Positions 48,169 through 59,300 are shown, numbered from the stretch's first letter. The stretch: DNA of 64,000 nucleotides from Favolaschia claudopus (GCA_037176885.1 JAWWNJ010000168.1:186001-250000); one strand, 5' to 3'. The notes: generated from the letters alone by a model not told the origin. A program made the numbers and translations.

Positions 48169-51100
48169 ATGGCGACTACATCTGAACCCACCACTCCGGT
48201 GCTGGTCGGGGCAGAAAACTATCCAATCTGGAAGATTCGAATGGAGGGAGAGTTTGCCCGAGAGAAGGTTGGCCTCATCATCTCTGGGGAGGACAACGCG
48301 GCGACTCAGGCGGCCGCAGAAACTGCAGCCGCATCTGCCAGCACTGTCTCTGCCATCTATGGTGTCGTAACCACTTCCACTAGCGCTATCCGCGACTCTT
48401 TCCGCGTACGCGATGCCCGAGCTCGTGGTATCATCCACAAGTTCATCTCCAACCCCATTCTCATATCCGTTGCTCATCTCCCTGGCGCAAAGGAAACATG
48501 GGATGCCATTGTCAAGGAGTACGAGAAGGTCAACGTTGGTGCCACCGCGTTCTTCACCCTTGTCCAAATGCTAGAGGCCAAGTGGGACCCTTCCACCAAG
48601 CTCGACGACCACCTCACCAAACTTCGATCGGGCAGCCTGACGCTGACAAGTATGTCCCGGCCGGTCGACGATGAGTTCATGGCATGGATCCTGCTCAAAT
48701 CACTGCCAGACACAACTGGGTGGAGACTGTTCGTCTCCCAGACCGTCAACAGTGTTCCCCAGGGCGGAAAGCTCAAGTTCTCCGAAGCCGAGCAGCGCAT
48801 CAGAGCCGAGTTGGGAAACCCCATCATCACTGGCCCACAGGAGTCCGCGCTCGTAGCTGCAGTGCCGTCTTCGTCGACGAACTACAAAGGGAAGAAAACC
48901 GGTGGCCCCACAAAGAAGTGCCAAGTCCACGGCCTTTGCTATCATGACACCAAGGACTGCCGCGACCTCAAGAAGAAGGCGGAGGAGGATGGGGCGAAGG
49001 CGCTAAATGCAGGGGGCGATGAGAGCGGACATTATGTTACTGCATTCGGAAACTCTGTATCGAAGGACCTTGCAAAACGCATTGGAGCTTATGCTGCGAG
49101 TGAAACGACACCTGCCCTCGTCTACACAACAGTCCTTGACACCGGCGCGTCAACACACATGGTACCGGTCCTGGAGTGGTTCATAGCTAAGACCTTTCAG
49201 CAGCTTGACCCCCCGAGAAAAGTACGCTTTGGGGATGAGTCGTTCGCTGACGCCACTGGGATCGGGGAAATTCAGCTCCTCAGCACTGTCAAAGGCAAAC
49301 AGACACTCCTCACACTCTCGAACGTCCTATACCTCCCCTCATTCCAGATCTCCCTCATTTCCGTACAGAAGCTAGCCCAACAGGGTAACCTGACTTCAAT
49401 CTTTGGGAGGACAGGCGGTCACGTTCTCGACCGCAATGGCGATGTCGTTCTCGAGGTCAACCATGACCAAGGGCTATACCATTTGACTGCAGAGCCGGTG
49501 GTCCAGGAGGAGTGTGCACTTGCTGCTGTCGACATTAACGTCCTCCACCGCCGCATGGCACATGTGGGAATGGACAGCCTTGAGCGTATGGTCAGGAAGG
49601 GACACCTGAAGGGTGTGGAGCGCACCACCGGTACCCCTAAATTCTGCCACGCCTGCGCTCAGGGAAAGATGCGCAAGCAGCCGTTCCCAACTGAGGGACG
49701 TCAGCGGGCAACACGCCCACTACAAATTATACACAGTGACGTCGGCGGACCGGTCAGCCCACAGTCTCGAGACGGGTATCGTTACTGGATTACCTTCTTC
49801 GACGATCACAGTGGCTTTGATTGGGTACTCTACCTCAAGAAGAAGAGCGACGTGCATGCTGCCTTCAAACAATGGAAGGCAGACGTGCAAGCCTTCTTTG
49901 AGGAAGAGATTGAGGAGATCATATTCTCCGAAAACTTCATTGACTTCTGGCGCACCGACAACGGGGGGGAGTTCACCTCTAACGAACTGGAGGCAGAATT
50001 GAAAGCCAGCGGAATCATCCATCACACAACTGCCGCAGACACGCCCGAGCAGAATGGTGTAGCTGAACGAGCAAATCAGACGCTCGTTTCCACCGCCCTC
50101 ACCATGCTCATCGATTCAGGCCTTCCACAAAACTTCTGGAAGGAAGCCATGAGCTGTGCCTCCTACGTTCTTGGACGCCGACCATACTCCTCCAACAACG
50201 GTGTACCACCATACGAGACCCTGTTCAAGCGAAAGGTTGACCCCATTCAGTTCCGACCGTTCGGCTGCACGGGATATGCTTTGATACCAAAGGACAAGCG
50301 TGTCGGGAAGTTCTCCAACCGTGGCCGCCAGTGCATCATGCTTGGCTATGGTAATGGTGATGTGGGGGATGGGAAGAAGGCATATCGCCTCCTGGATGTA
50401 AAGACCAAGGCCATCTTCCACAGTCGACATGTCCGCTTCGATGAGACAGGGGAAACAGACACCTCTGTCCTTCAGGACCCTGCACCCCAAACTCAGTGGG
50501 AGTTCTTGTTCCGTCCTGAACAGGAGAGGGAGCCCTCAGACAGTGGGAGCGTGATTGACGATGTCGAGCCAGTGGGAGCACCAGGGACTTTTTCCATTCG
50601 GCAAGGGGGGGAGACAGACACAGAGACTATCAGCACAGTAAAACGCGAAACACCCTCTCGCATTCCTGTCCCAGTAAACCCTACTTCCATCTCTGAGCAC
50701 ATTGCCCGCAGGAAAAATCCCATTGCGTCACCACGTCCACTACCCACCGTCGTCGCACCACCAGTACCGGTCCCAGCTCTGCCAAAGCCTGACGAGCCCA
50801 CGCTCCGACGAGGAGAACGTGCCAGAAAACCAGCGGATCGAAACCGAAACCTTCTACAGAAGTCAGATGGCCCTCAGCAGCTCCGGAAACCCGAACCGCT
50901 GCCTCAGCCGGCCGAGCCAGAATCCCCTCCCCTCCAAGTCGCCGACCTTCCACAAATCATTGAGGAAGAACCTGAAATCGAGCTCATTGACATTGACGAT
51001 GCCTTCTTCGCTGGCATAGCAAATAGCGGCCCAAGTGAAATTCCCACTCCCGCTACACTCACTGAGGCATTCAGCGGACCTGACGCTGATAAGTGGAGGG

Positions 51101-52668
51101 CGGCACTTGCGGAGGAGATGGGAAACTTGGCTGAGAACGATGTCTATGAGATCGTCCCCACACCCGCTGGAGTCAAACCAATCAGCACCAAACCAGTCAT
51201 GCGCATAAAGCTGGACAGCAAGGGGAACATCGAACGATACAAGCTCCGTATCGTCGCCCGGGATTTTGGACAGCAGGGTGGAAACCTCAAGGAGACCTTT
51301 GCCCCCGTTGCGAACCTTGAGTCCATCCGCATCATCTGCTTGCTGGCTGCCAAGTACGACCTGGAGCTGGACCAGATGGACGTATCCACTGCATACCTCA
51401 ACGGTGTCCTCGAGGACGCCATCTACGTCTCACCGCCGGAGGGAGTGGATATTCCAGATGGGTTCTGTTGGCGACTCAAACGTTCCCTCTATGGTCTGAA
51501 AGACGCTGGTCGCGTATGGAATGTCACTCTTGACGCAAAACTGCTGGAGCTTGGTGCATACCGGCTGGACGCGGAGACATGCCTGTACGTCTTCAAGGGA
51601 AAGAAAGGGGAAATATGTTACCTGGTGGTCTACGTTGACGACCTACTGCTTGCAGCCTCATCCCGTCCATACATGGACGAGATAAAAGCTCTCCTTGCAT
51701 CCACATTCAAGATGCGGGACCTTGGAGCTGCTTTGTTCATCCTCGGGATCGAGATCAAACGGGACCGACAGCGACGCACTATCTCTCTTTCCCAAACGAA
51801 GTACATTGACGCTGTCCTTAAGCGTTGCGGTATGGCAGACTGTAACCCGTCAAAGACTCCAATGGCTACAACCCCTCGCCTCACTGCTGAAGACCCCGTC
51901 GACAACACCACACTACTCCAACAGACCATAAACGGAGAGACAGTGTCATACGCTACTGTGGTTGGCTCAATTCAGTATGCTGTCCAGGGGACACGACCTG
52001 ACTTGGCATACCTTGTTGGCGTGCTTGGACGGTACAGTGCAAACCCCAAAGCATGCCACTGGGAAGCTGCAAAGCGCGGCCTGCGCTACATGAAGTATAC
52101 TCGTGACCTTGAGCTGTGCTTCGACGGCTCGGACATTGCTGGGGATCTTGACTTCCACGGGTTCTCTGACGCTGACTGGTCTGGTGACAACGAGACTTCT
52201 CGATCCACCTCCGGATACGCATTCATATCTGGTCGAGGAGCATTGGGCTGGTCCAGCAAACGGCAAGGCATGGTTGCCCTATCCTCAACTGAGTCAGAAT
52301 ACATTGGACTGTCAAACGCCGGGCAGCACCTAGCCTGGTTGCGCACCTTCTTTGCAGAAGTCGGCCACGAGCAGCGCGGACCCACAGAACTCTTCTGTGA
52401 TAATCAAGCAGCTATCATCCTCTGTCGGGACCCACAATTCCGAGCACGCACCAAACACATACAGCGCAAATACCACTTCATTCGCGACGACATTGTGGCA
52501 AAAGGCGAGGCCGTCATTCGCTATGTGTCTACCCACGACATGGTGGCCGACATCCTTACTAAGCCTCTTTCCCGGGAAAAGCATTGGAAGTTCGCAAGAG
52601 CCTTGGGATTACGGTTTACCTCGAGTGGGAGTGTCGAAACCAATGGGAAGCGAGCGAGCCAAACCTAA
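48169..52668 (+). CDS. copia gag-pol polyprotein, 1499 aa, intact
   Basis: Encodes all functions for copia transposition in one frame with no gag/pol shift. The Gag part (residues 1-300) has YPIWKIRMEGEFAREK and a zinc knuckle of Cys-x2-His-x4-His-x4-Cys form (CQVHGLCYHDTKDC, about residue 250) in place of the usual CCHC. Protease DTGAS is at about residue 324. The integrase zinc site (LHRRMAHVG ... CHACAQGK) begins at about 459. The integrase triad is Asp in HSDVGG (522), Asp in RTDNGGEF (595) and Glu in PEQNGVAERAN (628). Reverse transcriptase runs from KLRIVARDFGQ to YVDDLLLA (about 1155). RNase H has SDADWSGD (about 1332), SSTESEYIG and DNQAAI. All catalytic residues are present. The last 11 codons and stop lie inside the 3' LTR. 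It is likely functional. Confidence 0.97.
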   Translation: MATTSEPTTPVLVGAENYPIWKIRMEGEFAREKVGLIISGEDNAATQAAAETAAASASTVSAIYGVVTTSTSAIRDSFRVRDARARGIIHKFISNPILISVAHLPGAKETWDAIVKEYEKVNVGATAFFTLVQMLEAKWDPSTKLDDHLTKLRSGSLTLTSMSRPVDDEFMAWILLKSLPDTTGWRLFVSQTVNSVPQGGKLKFSEAEQRIRAELGNPIITGPQESALVAAVPSSSTNYKGKKTGGPTKKCQVHGLCYHDTKDCRDLKKKAEEDGAKALNAGGDESGHYVTAFGNSVSKDLAKRIGAYAASETTPALVYTTVLDTGASTHMVPVLEWFIAKTFQQLDPPRKVRFGDESFADATGIGEIQLLSTVKGKQTLLTLSNVLYLPSFQISLISVQKLAQQGNLTSIFGRTGGHVLDRNGDVVLEVNHDQGLYHLTAEPVVQEECALAAVDINVLHRRMAHVGMDSLERMVRKGHLKGVERTTGTPKFCHACAQGKMRKQPFPTEGRQRATRPLQIIHSDVGGPVSPQSRDGYRYWITFFDDHSGFDWVLYLKKKSDVHAAFKQWKADVQAFFEEEIEEIIFSENFIDFWRTDNGGEFTSNELEAELKASGIIHHTTAADTPEQNGVAERANQTLVSTALTMLIDSGLPQNFWKEAMSCASYVLGRRPYSSNNGVPPYETLFKRKVDPIQFRPFGCTGYALIPKDKRVGKFSNRGRQCIMLGYGNGDVGDGKKAYRLLDVKTKAIFHSRHVRFDETGETDTSVLQDPAPQTQWEFLFRPEQEREPSDSGSVIDDVEPVGAPGTFSIRQGGETDTETISTVKRETPSRIPVPVNPTSISEHIARRKNPIASPRPLPTVVAPPVPVPALPKPDEPTLRRGERARKPADRNRNLLQKSDGPQQLRKPEPLPQPAEPESPPLQVADLPQIIEEEPEIELIDIDDAFFAGIANSGPSEIPTPATLTEAFSGPDADKWRAALAEEMGNLAENDVYEIVPTPAGVKPISTKPVMRIKLDSKGNIERYKLRIVARDFGQQGGNLKETFAPVANLESIRIICLLAAKYDLELDQMDVSTAYLNGVLEDAIYVSPPEGVDIPDGFCWRLKRSLYGLKDAGRVWNVTLDAKLLELGAYRLDAETCLYVFKGKKGEICYLVVYVDDLLLAASSRPYMDEIKALLASTFKMRDLGAALFILGIEIKRDRQRRTISLSQTKYIDAVLKRCGMADCNPSKTPMATTPRLTAEDPVDNTTLLQQTINGETVSYATVVGSIQYAVQGTRPDLAYLVGVLGRYSANPKACHWEAAKRGLRYMKYTRDLELCFDGSDIAGDLDFHGFSDADWSGDNETSRSTSGYAFISGRGALGWSSKRQGMVALSSTESEYIGLSNAGQHLAWLRTFFAEVGHEQRGPTELFCDNQAAIILCRDPQFRARTKHIQRKYHFIRDDIVAKGEAVIRYVSTHDMVADILTKPLSREKHWKFARALGLRFTSSGSVETNGKRASQT
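52623..52631 (+). other. polypurine tract before the 3' LTR
   Basis: GAGTGGGAG immediately precedes the 3' LTR and would prime plus-strand DNA synthesis. It is short and has one T, and it is also coding, inside the gag-pol frame. Confidence 0.55.
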
Positions 52669-52974
52669 AATCTATCTTTAGGCAACTATGACGCAAGTGG
52701 ATTTCAGGCTCCCCAACTCTGAATCCAACTGCGTCATCGCTAGCGGTGACATGTCACGTCACGTCACGCGCCAAGCTTTTCCTCAGCTGTTGTTGTTAAC
52801 TAACACGACGCTGAGGTGAGGCTTCTATTACTCTGTACCCAGGAATACATTACTTACAGTATTCTCTAGCTAATCGTGTATTCTGTCTAGGTGCATAATA
52901 GAGCTGTTGTTGTTAACTAACACGACGCTGAGCTAATCGTGTATTCTGTCTAGGACGGACGTCCGGTTTTGAGA
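52632..52974 (+). repeat. 3' LTR
   Basis: 343 bp with no difference from the 5' LTR seen. The gag-pol stop codon (52666-52668) falls 35-37 nt inside it. Confidence 0.95.
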
Positions 52975-53029
52975 TATAATGCATCAAGGAAGAATGAATG
53001 AACATGTAGGGTTTCCCTCGCGCCATATC

Positions 53030-53330
53030 CTTACTACTCGCTGTCTACTGTCGCTTTCCGATAGCCTTTGCATCTCTCCCTCATTATATTATCACACCCC
53101 AATCAATCACTTTTTCATCAGAATTCAAGTCTTAGTTGCTGTTAACTGTACGGAAGATTGCAGTGGCCACCGACGTTTTTTCCGAGTCCGTGGTGCCGGT
53201 GGCTGCCCTTCCACCACGAAAAAAAATGCAAATCGATGTTTGGCATTCTTCTCCAGGGCCATCCTTAGAACCTGAACCTCCCCGCCGTGTTCAGTACTTT
53301 CCTTCCGCGCGCAACACTTCATGCGCGCTG
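53030..53330 (+). repeat. copy 1 of a diverged duplicated block
   Basis: Shares an ordered series of words with 61815-62060: CTCTCCCTCATTAT/CCCTCGTTGTGTTA, CACCCCAATCAATC/CACCCCAACTAATC, GTGGTGCCGGTGG/GTGGTGCC, CCACCACGAAAAAA, TCTTCTCCAGGGCCATC, GCGAGTCTTGGCGCTCTCA. The similarity then fades. No coding function is apparent. Confidence 0.6.
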
Positions 53331-53904
53331 ACATCGATATTGCGAGTCTTGGCGCTCTCAGCCGTCAACCGATGAGACACAGACACAGTGATTCAGACCT
53401 GCTTGCCATCTTTACAATTTCGCTGCACCAACCCTGCACCCTGCGCTCTCGAGTTCGTCGACGTTCCGTGGATATCTAACTCTGTGTCTGACTCCTCTCA
53501 TCAAACCTGCGACGTTTCCGTTCGTGGCCTCTTCATCCTCGCACATGGCATGTATATCGGACTCTGAACATATGGCGAACCTGCTGCTGCATTTTCATTC
53601 AGCGATCAGCCTCAGAGGAATTCGCGTTGGTCGTTGAGTGTGCGTTGGGTATCCAAGCTTTGAAAAGGGATTTGAAAGGGAGGCATATGCGCTGAGATCC
53701 GATCCTGATGTGCATGGAATTGGGCCAAAATACGCTCAATGTCCAATACAAATGCGTACAATTTGACCCGCCCAGATGGAAAGAGAACGAGCAACGGAGC
53801 GTGCAATCCACAGCGCTGCTATGGGTACTTGCTGTGCGAAGGGAACACGGCCGTCCTGGGTGTGTGTGTGGCCCGCCAGAGCGGTCGCGTAGCCAACGCT
53901 GTTT
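53331..53904. other. unassigned
   Basis: No supported gene. The minus-strand frame 53599-54132 crosses the right part and holds an F-box-like segment only further right. Confidence 0.3.
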
Positions 53905-53997
53905 GAAGGGCGATCCAAGAAGCGGTGGGGGCTCTGGGTATGTTGAGATGAAGTGTAGAAACAATTCCGACTGAAGTTCATTCGGTAAATCCAGGTC
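53905..53997 (-). pseudogene. F-box-type fragment
   Basis: Inside the minus-strand frame 54132-53599, the segment DLPNELQSELFLHFISTYPE followed by PPPLLG resembles the first helices of F-box proteins expanded in agaricomycetes. The continuation expected after it (SPTLLSQICRRWR-like) is absent, and no following exon was found. It is treated as a truncated relic. Confidence 0.35.
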
Positions 53998-54558
53998 GGA
54001 ATAGATTTTTTGTGAGTATTCATGGTGGAAGCGCTTGAAGAGCAGGCCGTACACACGGCACGTCTTCGGGAGTAGTAAATCGCAGTATTTTTGGACAGTT
54101 GGTCCTGGTGTACGAAACGGCTCTACCGGCACCCATGTCCAATAAAAATGCGTACGAATTTTGCGATGCGTCGGCAGAAATGATGACAGTTGCTGGAGGT
54201 CGCATCGGTGAGGCTGACGGAAACTGACCTGGAAATCTTTCTTCAGTCCCGCTACATACGCACAAGAAGGTTTTGCTGGCCATGCGCACAGATTCGTTAT
54301 TTCGTCGTGGTAGTGTCAAGGAGTGTACAGGAAGAGGAGGAGTATACATCGGAGGAGCTGAGTAACTTCGTGATAGGCAAGTTTAGCAACGAGAGAGATA
54401 GTTTCCCCATAAACAATCATATGAGACAAGAAATTTGCGAGCAGCATAGGGATCAGGGACGGCAGTTTTGGTATGTCATTCGAGAAATTCATCGCGGAGG
54501 GGAATGAGCTCTGGGTTCGCTGTGCATTCTTACAGAACCTACAGACCCTCACGTTGCG
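53998..54558. other. unassigned
   Basis: No gene seen. It lies between the F-box-like relic and the DOT1 fragment. Confidence 0.3.
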
Positions 54559-55020
54559 GCCGATCCTCGGGCGACGAAGTTCGACCCATCGTGGTCTGAG
54601 GACGAGGATGAATTATTCTGTGAGCTATGCACGAGTTTAGACCCAGAAACGGCGCGTTTACGCGGTTTGTCGGTCTTTGGCCGCTTTGGGTCGCGTTGGG
54701 AGATCATCGCGTCTGAAGACTCGGAGTCGCGCAGAGGGTCCATGGAAACGGACTTGCGCTTTCGCGATGGACTGGAGACGGGGGGCGAGGAGAGCGAGGA
54801 GGATGTGCTGGAATGGGGTGCATGTGAGGGGCTGGAGGAGGCAGGCGCAACAGGCTTCGGAGTCTTTGGTGGAAGCAAGATAACGCGCTTCACCCTGATG
54901 GTTCTTAGTGTTGTGGAGGTGTGGGACGAGGAGGAGGGTCCGCTGAAGAAGTCAGTGTCGGGGCGAGCGGCGCTCATGGTGGTTGTCGTCGTCGTTGTTG
55001 GTGAGCTGTGTGTCACTGCT
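54559..55020 (-). pseudogene. truncated duplicate of the DOT1 5' end
   Basis: The minus-strand frame around ATG 54975 reads PDTDFFSGPSSSSHTSTTLR, VKRVILLPPKTPKPVAPASS and KTDKPRKRAVSG. This parallels PDTGFFTGPSSSSHTSTT, VKRVILLPPKTPKPFAPASS and KIDKPRKRAVSG of the intact DOT1 at 46052-45600. Nucleotide likeness is roughly 85-90 percent and extends about 50-60 bp upstream of the ATG. Homology stops after about 150 codons, before any catalytic part, so the product cannot methylate. Differences are mostly substitutions and multiples of three, so the frame is kept. A short expressed DOT1-like N-terminal peptide cannot be ruled out. Confidence 0.8.
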
Positions 55021-55079
55021 TTGTCATCCATTACAAACAAAAGGCCTCTATCCTGGCGCCCAATACTTACACTATGGAG

Positions 55080-55260
55080 GTAGATCAGGATCATTTCCAT
55101 CCTAGCTCAGGATGAAAATCGTCCAACAACCTAACACCGGCTGATTTTAGGTTGATTTATTTCAACCTATTGTGTAGGTTGCATTGTATCCAGTACAATT
55201 CATCCTAAACTAGAATGAGATTCATGCGGTTGCTCGCCAAATATTATATCAACCTATGAT
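55080..55260. repeat. left subterminal repeat block of the tnp2 element
   Basis: Contains CCATCCTAG, CTCAGGATGAAAAT, TTTTAGGTTGATTTATT, TCAACCTATTGTGTAGGTTG, TTCATCCTAAAC and TATCAACCTATGA. These short words recur in both orientations and are shared with 61570-61800. Such arrays serve as transposase-binding sites in large DNA transposons. Confidence 0.6.
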
Positions 55261-55330
55261 AGAATAAAAACAATACAAAGACAGTACAAGCATAGATAGT
55301 GAATATATATGGATGCCTTTCATAACTGAG

Positions 55331-56027
55331 CTACATAGGCTCGACCTTGATGCCCACCAACGTCTTATCGGGGTCCTCCTCGTTGTCGGAAGTGCGGGGG
55401 ATTACGAGTGCCGACATGCGCGGAAAGGGATTCCATCCCGGCTGCGAGTCCGATTCTGTGACTGAACCCGGTAGGTCGCTGTTGAGACGCAGCATGTCCT
55501 CGACCTTTAGCAGAGCTGCCCTGATCCCGGCTGCGCTGCTCAAAATTTTGTGCTCCGCGTGGGGCAAAGGAAACACAAATTCTTTATGACGGCGGGCGGC
55601 TTGCAGGAAGTCCACGATAACCAGAACATCCTTTTCCAGCGCCTCTTCGAGACGCTGGGAATCAACAGCACGCTTTATCGGGAGGTAGATGCGCGCCATC
55701 ATGACTTCGTTGAGTTGCCGCAAAACTCGTTCGCGTCGAGGGGTCTTGGTAACATCCCTATGGTGGTGAGGCTCCTCGTTGAGGAGAGAGAAGGGAGCCT
55801 CGCCGAGGAGAGAGAAGATCTTGTTGCACGTTTGCTCAGACACTTCGTGAAAATCTACGGTCGGCCACAAGTAACTGCGCGCATCAATTGTCAATTTGCA
55901 GCAACGCGCTCAGAGGCTTGGGTACTCACCTATCATCCTCATGCTTGTTGTCCCTCAAGTCCTCTAGGAAAGCAGCTGCCGCTTCTTGGTTATTTGTGTC
56001 AGGTTCCCGAGTGAAAAACGCGTCCAT
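55331..56027 (-). CDS. accessory gene of the tnp2 element, 213 aa, unknown function
   Basis: Not recognised. Two exons, 56027-55930 and 55874-55331, join at EDDSYLWPTVDFHEVS with clean GT-AG borders and give a 213-aa soluble protein. It starts MDAFFTREPDTNNQEAAAAF and is mainly helical (NEVMMARIYLPIKRAVDSQR, LEEALEKDVLVIVDFLQAAR). The tail contains WNPFPRMSALVIP and ends VGIKVEP before a final Met. No zinc finger or catalytic signature is visible. It lies between the left subterminal repeats and the transposase 3' end on the same strand, so it is most simply cargo or a helper of the element. Unlike the transposase, its frame is intact. Confidence 0.6.
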
Positions 56028-56337
56028 AATACGCGTCGATGGAGGAGAGACACAAGTCTGGAGTGGTGGCTGTGTTGATCACGAGAATAATTACAATTTC
56101 TCGACCTTTTTCTGGCGCACGGGGGGTGCCTCAAAATTACTTGTGAGTATGAAATAAGGACACCCTACTGCTATATGAGTCTGCAATTTTTTTATATTGG
56201 CATGGGAATCCCGAGATATTGAGATACACTAGCAGCAAGGGGTATAATATATATGTCTATGTACGACGACGAGTCCATCAAGCTCAGTGGAGCATTCAAA
56301 GATTAAAAAGGGTGCATGCATGAGGTTAGGAAACTAC

Positions 56338-59300
56338 TCAGTAATCTTCATCCGCTGCCCACTCTGCCCGCGCTAACACACCACTTCGATCGATTATAGT
56401 TCCGGCTGTGCCAGCAACAGCGACCCGGCCCACAAGCGATTGGACGGTGGTGACATCGACAACGTCCAGAGAACCATGAGAGCTATATGGGTGAATATCC
56501 AGCCCCTCCAGTTCTTTGTCCGGCGCCTTCAGAGTGCACGACCGGACGGCAGCAAGAATATATGTTGTTGCGCTGTCCAGGTGAAGGTTGGGGCAGGCAA
56601 CCGGTAAATGGACGCGGTATATGTGTGTGAGTTGACCATAGAATGTCTGGAGGTGCAACGCAACGGGTTTGTTTTTGAAACGTCGGTTTTGATCCACAAG
56701 AACTTCGTACTGATAATGTGGTCTATGAGTCTCGAAGTACGAGTACAGTGAAAACAACTTACTCGGACGTATGTAGCATCCCTGGAGTCGTCAGCACCAC
56801 CCCCTAGAGAGCAGGAACGCATGGTATCGCCTGCCTCGGAATCGACACGCCGGATCTTGCCCCACTCTTCAACAATCGCTGTATTCAATGCTGTATTGAC
56901 CTGTCCCATAGATGCCCCTGTCCGAGTTGCGAGCGCAGCTGCGATCATCTTGATAGCATTGTTTCCGGGGCGCGTCGGTGACTTGGGAGGTAGTAATAAG
57001 CACGACGGGTCTGCAAATGTTTATCAGCACTACGCAGTATCAGCAGAGCTATTCACATACAAGAGGGATCGGAATATGATCCTTGGACTATGCTGCGCGG
57101 GGACGAAGCGCAAGCTCCTCAACGACACTGTAAAGCGTTTTGACTTGAGTTAGCTGCGCAATTTCAAGAACATATCGGTCGATTGATGCCCAGGGAAATC
57201 TACGGCTGCGAATACCGGGCTGGATACTGCCACAGTAGCGCTCCATTGGAAAAGCCCAGTAACACCAGACGGGACCGCAGAAGGCAATTGAGTCGGCGAT
57301 ATGGAGGAGAGCATGGATAGTGAGAGGACAGGTCGACATCCTATCAACATTGTTCTGTAGATAGAGCCTGATCGAAAGAGGTGAGCGATAAGGAAGTGCA
57401 CGGTATAAGATAGACTTACGACTCGTATTCCTTGACCCATGAGATGAAGCCAGCACGGATGACTTCAATCTGTTCTTCGGTGATTTCAAACTGGAGACAG
57501 AGGTTGAGCAGTCGGACCAACTTGACAAAGTGTCGAAAGAATTTGACGTGCTTGAAACGCCGGCGCAACAGAACGGGACCTAAGTAGAGGGTCCAGAATG
57601 ACCACATCTCAGCGGAGACGTTGGGACGGTCTTTCGAGATGTTGGGGATACGGCTGCCATACACAGATGGGATGGTATTGGAAGCGGCAGAGGTCTCGCT
57701 CGCAATAGCTTCCCACACCGCTTTGCTAAATTCATAATCCTCGCGTCCGCCGTCGAGTCCCTTGAAATCACCCGTCCAAAGCAGAATGAGATTCTTGATG
57801 AGGTTTTCCCAGATGAGGTGCATGAAGTCGTAGCCAAACGACCGGGGAAATGAGAGTGAATGTAGAAAGGAAAGGATGGGAACACCCTTCACGCCGTACT
57901 TCTTTGCCAGCCTTTCCGCAGCCGCATTCGTAGGCGCGGCTTCGACCTCTTTGCCCTGAGACAAAATCTCATCATGCGTGCGCAACGGAAGGTCGGCGGG
58001 ATCATAGACCTTCACAGCCTGAGGATTTGCTTTGACCTGCGGATGATATGACCGATCGAGGGGGACGTAGTGCGCATTTCCCCGGGCTCCCGGAACTGGC
58101 AGACCGACAATCTTGCACATTCTGCACGGCGAGATCCCATTATGGCCCTTCATGCGCATAAACATGGAGACGGCAGGATGTCCCCAAACACAAGGATTAG
58201 ATACGCCCTGAGGTCGAAAGCTCGACCAGAAAGCGCATCAAAGGCGGGGACCCCCCGCCGCAAGCCGGAGCAGCTCCTGCACCGCTGGCCACAAGAACGA
58301 GTCCGAATCCTTGGGCTTGTTCGGGCCCGGGATGACGCCGAGAGCCAGAATATACTCCAGCAAGAATCGGAGCTCGGGGGGAAGGTCGTAATCAAAAAGG
58401 ATGAGTGGCCACGCCGTCTTCTTCCTTCTCTTGAACGGCGCAAAACCATCCCAGGATGCACCAAGCGCGACGTCGCGAGGATCCGAGAAGTATTTGTGAT
58501 CGAGTTGCTTGCCATTGATCTCGACAAACTTGTGTCGAAGCGCTCGGTAGTGCTTGCCGTCAAAAACATCCGTCATTTTACCCGGTTGATGAACGTGCTC
58601 AGCTCGATACTGCTGCTTTTCAGCATCTCAGGATTTGCCGCAAATGCGACCAGGCGGGGAATGATAGGGATGTAAGTGAATTTCTTTCGAGGTTTGCCGT
58701 TGCTCTTCGGCGCGGCTCGTGGCAGTAAGGGCACTCCGTCAAACCCTCGTGCGGGGCCCACATAGCAAAGGCAGCTATTGACACAGCAGTCATATATCTG
58801 CGGTTTGAAGCCAGCCAGAAAATTGACACGAGAACGAATCTTGTCGAGCGAGGGGAGAGGTGGGTGCTGAGGAAAAGCGAACGGGGTCATTCTGAAGGCC
58901 TTGTCTGTCATATTTGACTTGACCTTGAAGGCAAATGCTTTACAGATAGCGAGGTCATATGCGCTGAGTTTGTCGGCTAGAAACAGAGACTGTTATGATC
59001 GTGGCATGACGGAAAGGACAGAAAATACCTATTGCTGCTGCCTCTCTCTCGAAATCCTCCCCTACATGATCTGCTGCTGAGACCCCGGAAGGTGTGAAGG
59101 TATCCCAGTCAAATATATCCGGCTCATCAGAATCAGAGTCTTCTCCCTCGCTATCCTCCACCCTCAACTCATCCCCGCCATCTTCTAGCACATCATCCAC
59201 ATCTGAGTCCCCCTTCCAGTTCATCCCCTACATCACCATGAACGGACTCGGACTCGGGCTCGTCGAACCCGCCCGGCTGTGATGGGCTTGGAGGAGCCGG

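Larger units (their letters stand above)
47695..52974 (+). mobile_element. complete Ty1/copia LTR retrotransposon, 5.28 kb
   Basis: Bounded by two 343-bp direct LTRs (47695-48037 and 52632-52974) that appear identical when read base by base. TATAA lies on both outer sides (47690-47694 and 52975-52979) as a 5-bp target duplication. The internal region has a primer-binding site, a single uninterrupted 1499-codon gag-pol frame and a short polypurine tract. Domain order (protease, integrase, reverse transcriptase, RNase H) defines copia rather than gypsy. Identical LTRs and an open frame point to recent transposition. Confidence 0.97.
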
